A stretch of 64,000 nt of DNA, taken from contig JBBHKE010000114.1 in NCBI GenBank assembly GCA_037447655.1, forward strand, positions 124,001-188,000. The letters are read 5' to 3'. Shown one piece after another: positions 21,730 through 32,268 of the stretch (the stretch's first letter is position 1; every line of letters starts with the position of its first letter). Origin of the DNA: Zygnema cylindricum (taxonomy: Eukaryota; Streptophyta; Zygnematophyceae; Zygnematales; Zygnemataceae). The position numbers and the translations under genes are program-made. The notes beneath the pieces are model-generated. The model was not told the DNA's origin, ran no database searches, and was given only the letters and a program-made list of their open reading frames with translations.

Positions 21730-22069
21730 CTATTCACTTAATCCCACTGCGTCCCTACAATACTTCAGGTTAGGAGCAGGAAGAGCTTTAATGAGCATAT
21801 CAGCAATCATTTTTGCATCTGGTAAATAACATAATTTAATCACTCTAGAGAACACTTTTTCTCTTACAAAGTGTAATCGTACATCCATATACTTGCTTTT
21901 GAAATGATGACTCGGGTTAGATGCAATGGCAATGGCAGCCTGGTTATCACACCAGATCACCTGTGGACCAACTTGCATGTATCCTAGTTCTTGTAACATG
22001 GATTTTACCCATAAGAGATCTTTGAAGGCCGAGCTTGCTGCCATATATTCTGACTCCATTGTCGACTGT
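21730..22069 (-). pseudogene. Family D RNase H, C-terminal part
   Basis: Starts at STMESEYMAASSAFKDLLW and continues VIWCDNQAAIAIASNPSHHF, KYMDVRLHFVREK and MIADMLIKALPAPNLKYC to the stop after VGLSE. The N-terminal part of the same domain lies beyond the A' insertion at 28527. Spliced conceptually across A', the frame joins at the duplicated GCTAT. Confidence 0.9.
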
Positions 22070-22074
22070 GCTAT

Positions 22075-23123
22075 TCTAGAAACTAATGGTTTTATTAGTA
22101 TTTTCTAGGTCTGAAAAGAAATATAGAAGTCGAGGCAGTCTATCTCTAACTTCTTTCTCCAACTCTCAAACTTGTCGCAGTCACTGAGAAATTGGAGAGG
22201 AAGCTAGAGCCATGGCTACCTTGGCTATCATGAGGTTTACGAGAATTTTATATTAGGGTTTATTTATTTAATTAAAAGGTATGTGTCGGCGGCAGGATTT
22301 GATCCTTGTACATTCCGGACGGCAGATAAGATATAGCCGGTAGCCTTAGCCGTTAAGTCTAGCGGTAGTGTTACGTAGCATATAGTTTGATATTTATTTA
22401 AATATGTATACGTGCGATAAACCATTTAACTGAAATGAATTACGGGATACATAGATCCAGTAATATATAATGTACGACTCACGGTACAGACAAAAATCAG
22501 TACCGCGCATTTGTTTCGTAAATGAAACAAATACCGCGCATGTATTTATTACGGCTACGATTAAAGCCGAATTTAATCGAACGGCCGGGATTAGCGCCGA
22601 GATCACGGAGGAAGATTTCGGCGGTTTGTGGCCATCGCCACATCGGATGACGCGTGACGGAATTCCGTTGGATTGTGGAATCTCCGGAGATTATGGCACC
22701 GAATCCGGATTTGACATGTGTCGACATTTTGGCCATGTCGTACAATGTATGTACATAAAGTACACCGGCAACTGTACTTTTGCGTACGGAACTCAATTCT
22801 GATTGGTTCCGTACATCAGTAGATAGAGTCTGTGAGAGAGATAGGACTTAGAAAAATTAGAAGATAGGACCCCCTCTCCGAGAGAGCTTCTGTACAAAAG
22901 GTCAACTTTGACCCTCCATAACTTACTGCTCAGGGGAGCAAATTCAGAGATTCTTTTTGCTATCGACTCAAAGGAGTCTTGCCTTCACAGGGGTGAAGGT
23001 GGTCAGTGTTTTTGTCTGCCAGGGTGGTAGTTATTTTTGCTTAAACTTAAAGGGGTCAGGATTATCCTAGAGGCTTCTTGGAAGCTGTCCACTCTGAGGA
23101 CTTATGGAGGTCTCAGAGTTTCA
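22075..23123 (+). repeat. A' 5' LTR
   Basis: 1049 bp, TCTAGAAACTAATGG (TG mutated to TC) to CAGAGTTTCA. It contains ACTTGTCGCAGTCACT (about 22168), GCCATGGCT, the antisense tRNA-like module (22281-22365: B-box-like at 22295-22305, A-box-like at 22337-22355) and four hairpins at 22899-22912, 22928-22939, 22965-22978 and 22982-22999. The last ~20 bases hold an ATG in frame with gag. Confidence 0.93.
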
Positions 23124-23138
23124 GGTTATGGGCCCACC
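23124..23138 (+). promoter_or_regulatory. Primer-binding site of A'
   Basis: GGTTATGGGCCCACC immediately after the LTR end. It is complementary over 15 nt to the anticodon stem-loop of plant-type initiator tRNA-Met (GGTGGGCCCATAACC), as recalled from the known tRNA sequence. The ATG at 23128-23130 starts MGPPSRVPIF. Confidence 0.85.
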
Positions 23139-24360
23139 CTCTAGGGTACCAATCTTTAATGGAACTGGCTTCATATACTGGGAAAGTATGATGATAGGAG
23201 CTCTATGCGAAAAAAGGTTTTGGGGGATAGTGAGTGGACGATTGGGGCGTCCATCAAGTCTTGGAATTCCTCCAGGGTTTGGAGGAACCAGATTCACCAG
23301 GAAAGAGGATTCACCTTCAACGGAGGAAACAAAGGAAGGAGAGGTGGTGGAAAAAGGAAAGGAGAAGGAGGCGACCACACCAATAGCAACTGGTTTAGCA
23401 TTCATGTCACCTATTCCGAGGAACGAGGAGAATGATACTGAAACCTGGGACTTCAACAATATGGCGGCAAAACACTTCATCCTACGCCATCTCACTCAAG
23501 GACTTGCATGTCCTCATTTGCAGGTAGAAAGGGCATCCGATCTTTGGATGGCTCTTATAGAGATGTACCGAAGTGGTACGATTCAGCAACAACAGTTGGC
23601 TGATCAAAAAGTTAAGGAGTATGTATACAAACGGGGAAATATGTTGGATTTTTGCAATGAGCTTGCTACACTCTTCATGGAGCTAGAGAGTGCGGGAAAA
23701 TTTTTTAGTGAAAAAGAAAAGGTTAACTGTTTACTGATGAAGTTACCTGATGAGTTCGTGAACATAGTTTACCGTGTGCAGGACTTGCCTGACTCAAGGT
23801 GGATATGGAACTCAGTGGTAGGGATGATTCTCGTTCAAGAGAATACAATTGAGATCCGAAGGGGAGGAAAGAGTGGCCAAGCCTTGGCAACAGCGACTGA
23901 TTGGAGGAACAGGGATTCCCGAAAACCGGTCGGAACTATGGGGGTAGGGAGCAGAAAAAACAGACCGACGAGTTCGAACCAAGGGCTCCCAAAGGTTTAT
24001 GTCATTTTTGTAAGAAACCGGGGCACTATATGGCAGAGTGCACTAAGCTAACCGAGCTTCGGTTAAAGGAGGGGCAGACTGGTGGTACCTTGAGAGGAAA
24101 GAAAAAGGCCCTTGTCACACAGGTACTTGAGGCGGAATCCGAGGACGAGGACGATGAGCTCTTTTTGGATGAGGAGTTGGAGGCGAAAAATGAGGTCGAA
24201 ATTCCACGAAGGCAGAAATGTGCTTACGGTGGATTGAAAGGTGAAGCAGGCTGGATTATAGATTCAGGTGCCTCAATGCATATGTGTAACGATAGGCACC
24301 TGTTCACTAAGATAAGAAAGATTCCCACCGTAGAGATAGAGTACGGGATGGGAGGATAGT
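23128..24360 (+). pseudogene. A' gag and protease
   Basis: Gag begins MGPPSRVPIFNGTGFIYWE (with an upstream in-frame ATG at 23104 in the LTR). It continues through KRFWGIVSGRLG, MSPIPRNEEND, WDFNNMAAKHFIL and GTIQQQQLADQKV to LLMKLPDEFVN. A frameshift near 23930 moves the frame. The nucleic-acid binding CCHC knuckle CHFCKKPGHYMAEC (about 24001-24042) and the aspartic protease site WIIDSGASMHMC (about 24252-24287) follow. A second shift near 24350, where YG.GR is expected, ends at a stop at 24357. The CX2CX4HX4C spacing is intact. Gag would form the particle shell and protease would cut the polyprotein, but the two shifts prevent a full product. Confidence 0.9.
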
Positions 24361-24394
24361 CACCACTACTCTTGTAGGATCGGTAGATCTTAAA

Positions 24395-26001
24395 GTGTTA
24401 GTAGAAGGAAAGACATCCATATTAACATTCTCCGATGTATTGTTTATTCCGGAGCTGAACAAAAACCTTATCTCTACATCAGTATTAGATGATAACGGTT
24501 TTTTCAGTAGCACTAGGGAAGGAGTCTTTACTGCTAGTTTTGAGGAGGATGTCTATTTCATTGCTGAGAAAGGTAGCCATGGGATGTTTAGGCTGGTTTT
24601 AAGTAATGAAAAGAAGAAACTTTATTATGCTGGTGTTCATGATATTATGATGTGGCATAAGAGGCTTGGGCATGTGAATCTAGATAAGTTAAGGGAGATG
24701 AAAAAGATGGGAGTGGTGGAAGGGATTCAGTTCAGTGAGAGTGATAATATAAGTGATTGTAGTGGGTGTGCTCTAGGTAAAACACACAGATTACCCTTTC
24801 CTAAAACAGCCACCTACAAGGGAGAAAAACTTCTAGATCTAGTACACAGAGATATTTGGGGACCGGCTAGAGTGCCCTCACCGGGGGGGAAGAGATTTAT
24901 GATGACTATAACTGATGATTGGTCTCGGTATTCCCGGGTGTATTTTTTGAAAAACAAGTCAGAAGCTGAGGATTGTTTTAGACAATATAAAGCATGGAGC
25001 GAAAAACTCCATGAAACTCCAATCAAGAGAGTAAGGAGTGACAATGGTGGAGAGTATACTTCTAACAAGTTTGAGGATTTTCTGAGGGAAGATGGGGTCC
25101 AACACCAAAAGACAGTTCCAGAAAATCCTAAACAGAATGGGGTAGCTGAAGGTTAAAAAGAACACTAAGTGATAGTGCTAGAAGTATGTTGTCGGATAAA
25201 AAGATAGGAAAAAGGTTTTGGGCAGAAGCAATGAACTGTGCTAATTACCTCAAAAATAGAGTTATTACTTCAGCTATAAAAGATCAAACACCTTATGAGA
25301 GATGGACAGGCCGGAAACCAGACATATCTCACTTAAAGGTTTTCGGCAGTCAAGTATATAGTCTAGATATTGATCGGTCCAATTAGAAGCTAGATCGTAA
25401 AGGAAAACCGGGATACTTATTAGGATATGATGAGGATGTTAAAGGATATAGAGTTTATGATCTAAAAAGGGAAGATATAATCTTAGTAAAGCATCTAGTA
25501 GTTATGGATGAAGGAAAATCTGTGGATCCCTTCAAATAAATGAAGCCAGTAAAAATCAGATTTGAGTTAGAAAATTCCGATGACTTTGAGCTTCCTAACT
25601 ATCCAGGTTTTAGAGAAGATGACATTCTAGTAGGTACAAATCAGACCGAAAATGACTCGGCTGTGGAAACTCCAGTGACAACTCTACCCGAAGCGGAAGA
25701 CGTGGTGGAAATTGATTCGGAATCAAGGGATAGGGGAGAAGCCGAGTTTGTTCGAAAGAATCCACGAGAACCATCTATTCCGGCCTCAGATTTTGAAGGG
25801 GGGAGGAGAAGTAGCAAAAGACTGCAAGAAAAACAGGTTAATAACAAGGTAACTAAACTATCTCATCAAGATGAACCTCAAACTTATGGAGAGGCGATGA
25901 CTTGTCCAGAAAGAAACCGGTGGAAGACAGCCATCAATGAGGAGATGGCTTCAATCATGGCAGCCGATACTTGGGAGCTGGTGGACTGTCCACCTAACTG
26001 A
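24395..26001 (+). pseudogene. A' integrase and linker
   Basis: After a protease tail (LTFSDVLFIPELNKNL), the integrase zinc finger reads MWHKRLGHVN then CSGCALGK (about 24650-24780). The core carries Asp in HRDIWGPA (about 24845), Asp in VRSDNGGEYT (about 25030) and Glu expected near PKQNGVAEG (about 25130), where a frameshift and stop at 25154 break it. FWAEAMNCANYLKNRV, ERWTGRKPDISHLKVFG and DVKGYRVYDLKRED follow, with stops at 25384 and 25537. An acidic linker leads to the RT region at 25870-26001, stop near 26000. Confidence 0.9.
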
Positions 26002-26079
26002 AAACCAATCGGTTGTAAGTGGGTTTTCAAACTAAAACTGAACCCAGATAACACAATCGAGCGCTACAAGGCCAGATTA

Positions 26080-27459
26080 GTGGTAAATGGATTTACACAA
26101 AAGGAAGGAATTGACTACGAGGAAACCTTTGCCTCGGTGGTCAGATTTCCCTCCGTCCGCATACTTCTCAGCCTGGCAGCAGCGGAAGACATGGAAGTGC
26201 ACCAGATGGACATCAAAACAGCCTTTTTGCATGGAGAATTGGAAGAGGAGATCTTCATGCGACAACCCAAAGGGTTTGTGGAAAAAGGAGAGGAGAGTAA
26301 GGTATGCCGGCTGATTAAATCTCTTTATGGTTTGAAACAGGCGCCTCGACAATGGAATAAGAAGCTTGATGAGTTTCTTACCGGTCTTGGATATATTCGG
26401 ATCAGCTCAGATCACTCAATCTATGTTTTCGAAGATGAGGAAGGTTTTATATTTATTGCAATTTATGTTGATGATTTGCTTGTTTTAAGTAAATCAATGG
26501 AAAAAATTAATAAACTGAAAACTGATCTTAAGGGGAGATTTGAAATGAGGGATATGGGGGAAGCAAAATATATTTTGGGAATTCAAGTAGAGAGAGACCG
26601 AAAAAGGAAAATTATAAGATTGACTCAAAAGGAAGCAATAGGGAACATGCTTGAAAAATTTCAAATGGATAAAGCTAATAGTTGTACAACTCCAATGGAG
26701 TTGAAGAAGGGAAGTGAGGGGAGTGAGGAAGAAGGAGTCATAGTCTTAGACGAGGAATTATCTCCTGATGAACAGAAGTTCATGCAGACTATTCCTTACA
26801 AGCAAGTAGTGGGAAGTCTAATCTATTTTATGAATTGTACCCGGCCGGATTTAGCTGCAGCTGTAGGAGTGCTGAGTAGAAGTCTAAATGCTCCCACTAA
26901 GAAGGATTGGGAGGCAGCTAAGAGAGTCTTGAGATACTTGGTAGGAATTAGAGATCTATGGTTGCATTTGGGTAGGGAGAATACTGACATCACTACTTGG
27001 AGTGATGCCAGTTATGGTGATGCTCCGATGAGGAGATGTACTTCTGGATATGTATTATATGTGGGTGATGGGGCTTGCTGTTGGAGTAGCAAACAGCAAA
27101 AGCTTATTGCTCAGTCCACCATGGAGGCTGAGTATATGGCCTCTTGCTCTGCTGTAAAAGAATTGATGTGGGTCAAGTCTTTGCTTGGTGAGCTTGGTCA
27201 CCTTAAGAGTGGTGTGCAGAAAATATTTTGTGATAATCAGGCAGCAATCGCTATTTTTGCCAATCCTAAACACCATTTTAAAGCCAAACACATGGACTTC
27301 AGACTCAGCTTTGTTAGAGAGAAAGTAGAAAACAAAATAATCAGTTTAGAGTACAGACCAGATAATGAGATGGTAGCAGATATGATGACCAAACCTGTGC
27401 CTTCCCCTAAGTTATTTTTTTGCAGGGAGAAGTGTGGTCTGAAATTAAAGATTGACTAG
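26080..27459 (+). CDS. A' reverse transcriptase and RNase H, open frame of 459 codons
   Basis: Open to the natural end of pol. [41 protein letters not shown] (first catalytic Asp), [17 protein letters not shown], catalytic [13 protein letters not shown] (about 26459-26497), LGIQVERDRKRK and IPYKQVVGSLIYFMNC. RNase H: TTWSDASYGDAP, CCWSSKQQKLIAQST, IFCDNQAAIAIF, HHFKAKHMDF and VADMMTKPVPS, ending GLKLKID. The Met used here is internal; the fingers upstream ([19 protein letters not shown]) are in the same frame behind a stop near 26000. The domain content is that of functional copia RT, but it is isolated from the rest of the polyprotein by upstream lesions. Confidence 0.9.
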   Translation: MVNGFTQKEGIDYEETFASVVRFPSVRILLSLAAAEDMEVHQMDIKTAFLHGELEEEIFMRQPKGFVEKGEESKVCRLIKSLYGLKQAPRQWNKKLDEFLTGLGYIRISSDHSIYVFEDEEGFIFIAIYVDDLLVLSKSMEKINKLKTDLKGRFEMRDMGEAKYILGIQVERDRKRKIIRLTQKEAIGNMLEKFQMDKANSCTTPMELKKGSEGSEEEGVIVLDEELSPDEQKFMQTIPYKQVVGSLIYFMNCTRPDLAAAVGVLSRSLNAPTKKDWEAAKRVLRYLVGIRDLWLHLGRENTDITTWSDASYGDAPMRRCTSGYVLYVGDGACCWSSKQQKLIAQSTMEAEYMASCSAVKELMWVKSLLGELGHLKSGVQKIFCDNQAAIAIFANPKHHFKAKHMDFRLSFVREKVENKIISLEYRPDNEMVADMMTKPVPSPKLFFCREKCGLKLKID

Positions 27460-27460
27460 A

Positions 27461-27472
27461 AAATAAGGGGAG
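27461..27472 (+). promoter_or_regulatory. Polypurine tract of A'
   Basis: AAATAAGGGGAG immediately before the 3' LTR. The same 12 bases precede the 3' LTR of family A (59094-59105) and the LTR at 10604; family B has AATTAAGGGGAG. Confidence 0.85.
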
Positions 27473-28521
27473 TGTAGAAACTAATGGTTTTATTAGTATT
27501 TTCTAGGTCTGAAAAGAAATATAGAAGTTGAGGCTGTCTATCCCTAACTTCTCTCTCCAACTCTCAAACTTGTCGCAGTCACTGAGAAATTGGAGAGGAA
27601 GCTAGAGCCATGGCTACCTTGGCTATCCTGAGGTTTACGGGAATTTTATATTAGGGTTTATTTATTTAATTAAAAGGTATGTGCCGGCGGCAAGATTTGA
27701 TCCTTGCACATTCCGGACGGCAGATAGGATATAGCCGGTAGCCTTAGCCGTTAAGTTTAGGGGTAGTGTTACGTAGCATATAGTTTGATATTTATTTAAA
27801 TATGTATACGTGCGATAAACCATTTAACTGAAATGAATTACGGGATACATAGATCCAGTAATATATAATGTACGACTTACGGTACGGACAAAAATCAGTA
27901 CAGCGCATTTGTTTCGTAAATGAAACAAATACCGCGCATGTATTTATTACGGCTACGATTAAAGCCGAATTTAATCGGACGGTCAGGATTAGCGCCGAAA
28001 TCGTGGAGGAAGATTTTGGCGGTTTGTGGCCATCGCCACATCGAATGACGCGTGGCGAAATTCCGTTGGATTGTGGAATCTCCGGAGATTATGGCACCGA
28101 ATCCGGATTTGACATGTGTCGACATTTTGGCCATGTCGTACAATGTCCGTACATAAAGTACACCGGCAGCTGTACTTTTGCGTACGAAACTCAATTCTGA
28201 TTAGTTCCGTACATCAGTAGATAGAGTCTGTGAGAGAGATAGGACATAGAAAAATTAGAAGATAGGACCCCCTCTCCCAGAGAGCTTCTGTACAAAAGGT
28301 CAACTTTGACCCTCCATAACTTACTGCTCAGGGGAGCAAATTCAGAGATTCTTTTTGCTATCGACTCAGGGGAGTCTTGCCTTCACAGGGGTGAAGTTGG
28401 ACAGAGTTTTTGTCTGCCAAGGTGGCAATTATTTTTGCTTAAACACAAAGGGGTCAGGATTATCCTAGAGGCTTGTTCGAAGCTGTCCACTCTGAGGACT
28501 TATGGAGGTCTCAGAGTTTCA
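27473..28521 (+). repeat. A' 3' LTR
   Basis: 1049 bp, TGTAGAAACTAATGG to CAGAGTTTCA, equal in length to the 5' LTR. The tRNA-like antisense module is at about 27680-27768. The hairpins are present, with GACTC AGGG GAGTC intact. Confidence 0.94.
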
Positions 28522-28526
28522 GCTAT

Positions 28527-29865
28527 CACCTTTTGAAGTTCGCTGCTCCAGCAATAAGTACCGTTCCCAATTTGTAGAACAAATCCCGTGGTGGATTTCC
28601 GGCTTGGCATATCGCCATAGCTTGCATCTCTCCATGTTTGTAGTTTTACTTCTCCTCCGCCTAGTGTGAGTTTGAGGTCTTTGGTTCCGGCCAAATATCT
28701 TAAGACTCTCTTTGCAGCATCAAAGTCACATTTTCTCAGATTCTCTAGACTTCTACTCAGTACCCCGACAGCTGCAGTAATGTCAAGACGGGTACAATTC
28801 ATGAAATATATTAGGCTTCCCACTATCTGTCTGTAAGGTATTTGTGTCATAGAATCATTCTCCCCTGATTCTAAATACTCGCTAATAATGACACCTGTTT
28901 CTGTCTCTTCTCCCTCTAACTTTTGACGAAAATCCATTGGAGTTAGACATCCTTTTGCCACACGCATTCCGTACTCATCTAACATGTTTCCAATAGCCTC
29001 TTTTTGAGTCAATTTTATTACTTTCTTATTTCTGTCCCTCTCTACCTGGATACCCAAAATATATTTTGCCTCACCGAGGTCTTTCATCTCGAACCATGAG
29101 TTTAGAGCGGTTTTGATTTTGTTAATTTCAGCCATTGATTTGCTAATTAATAGTAAATCATCTGCATACACAGCTATATATACTATCCCATTTTCACCCT
29201 TTAGAACGTAGACAGAGTGATCAAAACTTATCCTTTGAAATCCTAGGCTAGTGAGGAATTCATCAAGCTTCAGATTCCACTGTCTAGGGGCTTGTTTTAG
29301 GCCGTACAGAGATTTTAGCAACTTGCATACTAAGTGATCTTTTTCCTGGTTCTGCATACTTTTTAGGCTGCTGCATGTAAATGGTTTCTTCTAGTTCTCC
29401 CTGCAAAAAGGCCGTCTTTACATCCATCTGATGTATTTCTATATCTTCTATAGCACCTAGGGACAGCAAAATCTTAACTGTTGGAAATCTTACAACCGGG
29501 GAAAAAGTTTCTTCAAAATCGATTCCTTCCTTTTGATTATACCTCTTTGCCACAAGTCTGGCCTTATAGCGTTCAATGGTGTTATCGGGATTTAACTTCA
29601 CCTTGAATACCCATTTGCTGCCAATCGCTTTGCGGTTCGGAGGAAGGTCCACAAGCTCCCATGTTTGAGCCTCCATGATGGACTTTATTTCGTCATTTGC
29701 TGCCACGATCCAGTGATTCCGTTCTGGTGATGAGAAGGCCTCCTGAATGGTCAAAGGCTCCCCTGAGTTTGCCGAGTAAGCAAAGTGAGAACTTGCTTGC
29801 AGGCGGCTGCTTGATCTTCTTCCCCCCGAAAAATTCTGAGGTTGAGATCGTCTGATGCTGCCCAT
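28527..29865 (-). pseudogene. Family D reverse transcriptase and RNase H N-terminus (minus strand)
   Basis: Reading leftwards: linker with SSRLQASSHFAYS, RT entry TWELVDLPPNRKAIGSKWVF, DFEETFSPVVRFPTVKILL, HQMDVKTAFLQGELEETIYM, a frameshift near 29330, [17 protein letters not shown], catalytic AVYADDLLLISKS (YADD where YVDD is usual), LGIQVERDRNKK and IPYRQIVGSLIYFMNC. RNase H starts LQTWRDASYGDMPSRKSTTG and stops at QKVIA where A' was inserted (28522-28526 is the duplicated GCTAT). Confidence 0.9.
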
Positions 29866-29976
29866 TGCGCTGATTGCGCCAGTTGGGATCTGACCGCTGT
29901 TGGTCTGGTTGGACCTGAAGTTGTTGAGGGACTTGGAGAGAGTCTGACTCCGGAGTCACCACCCGAGAATATTGAA

Positions 29977-31335
29977 TTAGCGGGAAAATTTCTTGCTGCA
30001 ATCCAAAATGACATACTCCTTTACCTTTTGTTGCTTTTGCTGCTGTGTCATTTGAAATAAATTTAATGAGTCTAGTTCATCTTTAACAATGATGTTCCTT
30101 GCTACAACTATTTTTTGCCTCTCAAACACAAAGACTCTATAACCTTTTGAGTGATCGTCATATCCTAACAAAATACCCGATAATCCATTCGGTTCCAATT
30201 TCCATCTATTTGTAGACGTTACCAAGATAAAGCATTCACTACCAAAGACTTTAAAATGGCTAACATCTACTTTGCTACCTGTCCATATCTCGTAAGGAGT
30301 AGTGTCTACCGATATGGATCCTATCCTATTCTTAATATAAACTGCACAATTTAGAGCCTCAGCCCAGAATTTTGAATCCACATTTTTATATGCGAGCATA
30401 GACCTAGAGCTCTCCATGAGAGTTCTATTTAGTCTTTCTGACACCCTATTTTGTTCCGGTGAATAAGGAACAGTCAATAGATGACTAATACCTTCTTCGA
30501 GTAAAAAGGTTTCAAATTCCTTCGATGTAGATTCACCACGATTGTCCGATCTTAGCTACAAAATAGGTGAATTATGAAGTTTTTCAACCCATGCTTTTTA
30601 GTGTTTGAAGTGACAGAACACTTCAGTCTTCTCTTTCATGAAGTACACTTTTGTAAACCTGGAGAAATCATCTGTGAAGGTAACCATATATTTCATCCCC
30701 CCACCAGATGGAACCTTCGTTGGACCAAAAACATCCAAATGAATTTGTTGTAGAAGTTTCGTTGAACGATGCTCAGATTCTTTAGGAAATGTCAATCTGT
30801 AGATTTTGCCTAAAGCGCAACTATCACAAGTTTTGATTGGCTCATCTGTGATTGATACACCCTCTATTTTTCAAGCAACGACCATTTTCCTCAAATTATC
30901 ATAGTTTACATGGCCTAATCTTTTATGCCACAACTCATCTGAGTGCAAAACACTGGAGTACAAAACATCATTCTCCTTGTTATTAGCGATATCCATGCAG
31001 TACATCTGGCTACTATCTTTAGTACATGTAACTCCAACCTTGCCATTTTTGCTAACAACCTGTTGACCATTTTTCAAATTAACCTCAAAGCCTTTACTCT
31101 CTACCAACGACGTAGAAAACAATTTTTTCTTAAAGTCAAGCACAAACAAGACATTGTGAAGAGTCCTTTCAATTGCTTTTCCTTCTACATCAACTAGCAA
31201 GGACACATCACCCACATCACGAGTCTCGACACTCATTCCACAAGTATAATAAATATTTTCTCCGGCACTTACAGATTTTTGAAGATTGCCTTGTTCCAGC
31301 ACATATGGGCTGACGCTCCTGTATCCATTATCCAT
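29977..31335 (-). pseudogene. Family D protease tail and integrase (minus strand)
   Basis: Shows a protease-integrase spacer (VSLLVDVEGKAIERTLHNV), the zinc finger ELWHKRLGHVNYDNL and CDSCALGK-like sequence around 30800-30950, catalytic-core blocks HLDVFGPTKVPSGGG and MVTFTDDFSRFTKVYF, a LRSDNRGES-like block near 30540 with frame damage, VPYSPEQNRVSERLNRTL with the Glu region, FWAEALNCAVYIKNR, YEIWTGSKVDVSHFKVFG and GYDDHSKGYRVFVFERQK. Stops lie near 30870, 30796 and 30557. The protease DSG region itself is poorly preserved. Confidence 0.85.
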
Positions 31336-31339
31336 TCTA

Positions 31340-32256
31340 GGTCCATTGCGCCCTCCATTGCTGCCGCCATAGCGAATAGATCCGTGTCGTCCTCCTCTGA
31401 AAATGTTTGAGTCTTATGTTAGAGTGATGAAGAAGTTGAAAACAGTGCATTTCCACGAGGTGTAGGCCTCGTGAAGGATTTGTAAATCTGACTTTGTTGC
31501 CATCCTGGCTTTTATAAACCTGTATCGTTAGCTTGTTTAATTTTAGGAAAGATTTTGTATCCATGACCTCTCTCACTACAATAAAAACATGCATTGTTTG
31601 ATTGTCTATTTCCACCCTGATTAAATTGTCTCAACTAGTTAAACTGATTACGTTGCTGGTGAAATTGACCTATCTTTCCAAAGTGTGAATTAAAAGCCTC
31701 TACTTGCTCAACATTGAGAATATTAGATGTAGCTTCCTCCTTTAGTAAAATATTGATGGCTAACTGTAAAGTCAGCTAGCTTTATATTTTTGTTTGAGCA
31801 TGTCAGATGCTCCTTTCATACTACGAGGGAGACCCCTCATGAGCAAAGCTGCTTGTTGAAACGGAGGAAACATCCCACCTGCACAAGCATGTGCATTTAT
31901 AAGTATGCGAAATTTGTTAGAATATTCAGCCATTGTACCGCCAGTGTACCTATAGTCCCAAATTTTTCCAGCCAATAGAAGCTTTTCTTGGACATTAGCC
32001 TTTTCATAATCACTCTTAACGGATTTCCAAATATCAATTGCTTTTTTCATTTTTATCCGAGACATAGCTAAGTCCTCAGATATACAAAATTTCAGAATAG
32101 AACGAGCTTGCGTATTTTTCTTAGACCATGACGGATCAGATTCATCCAGCGAACCATCCAATATATCCAAAAGATTGACATTCTCAAAATATGTCTCTAC
32201 CATATCCGCCCACTAAACATTCTTTTCCTCGAAAAAGATAGGAATTCCTTGAGGAC
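31340..32256 (-). pseudogene. Family D gag (minus strand)
   Basis: MVETYFENVNLLDILDG, DESDPSWSKKNTQARS, MSRIKMKKAIDIWKSVK, LLLAGKIWDYRYTGGTMAEY and ALLMRGLPRSMKGA give a typical copia Gag of the DUF4219/UBN2 kind. A stop follows KYKAS at 31772. The CCHC knuckle is expected near 31580 (a CFYCSERGHGY-like stretch) in another frame. The upstream start would lie in the LTR frame MSASTTTAAPP. Confidence 0.85.
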
Positions 32257-32268
32257 AGGCCTAAAACC
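32257..32268 (-). promoter_or_regulatory. Degenerate primer-binding site of the minus-strand D element
   Basis: GGTTTTAGGCCT on the minus strand next to the LTR end; two changes from GGTTATGGGCCT of the plus-strand D copy. Confidence 0.65.

Larger units (their letters stand above)
22075..28521 (+). mobile_element. Complete A' copia element
   Basis: 6447 bp with two LTRs of 1049 bp each (22075-23123 and 27473-28521), a primer-binding site, a polypurine tract and a perfect 5-bp target duplication GCTAT (22070-22074 and 28522-28526). The 4349-bp internal region encodes one polyprotein with a small number of stops and frameshifts. The LTRs differ at only a few of the first ~90 positions, so the insertion appears comparatively recent. 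It lies within the RNase H of the minus-strand D element and must therefore be younger than it. Confidence 0.95.
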
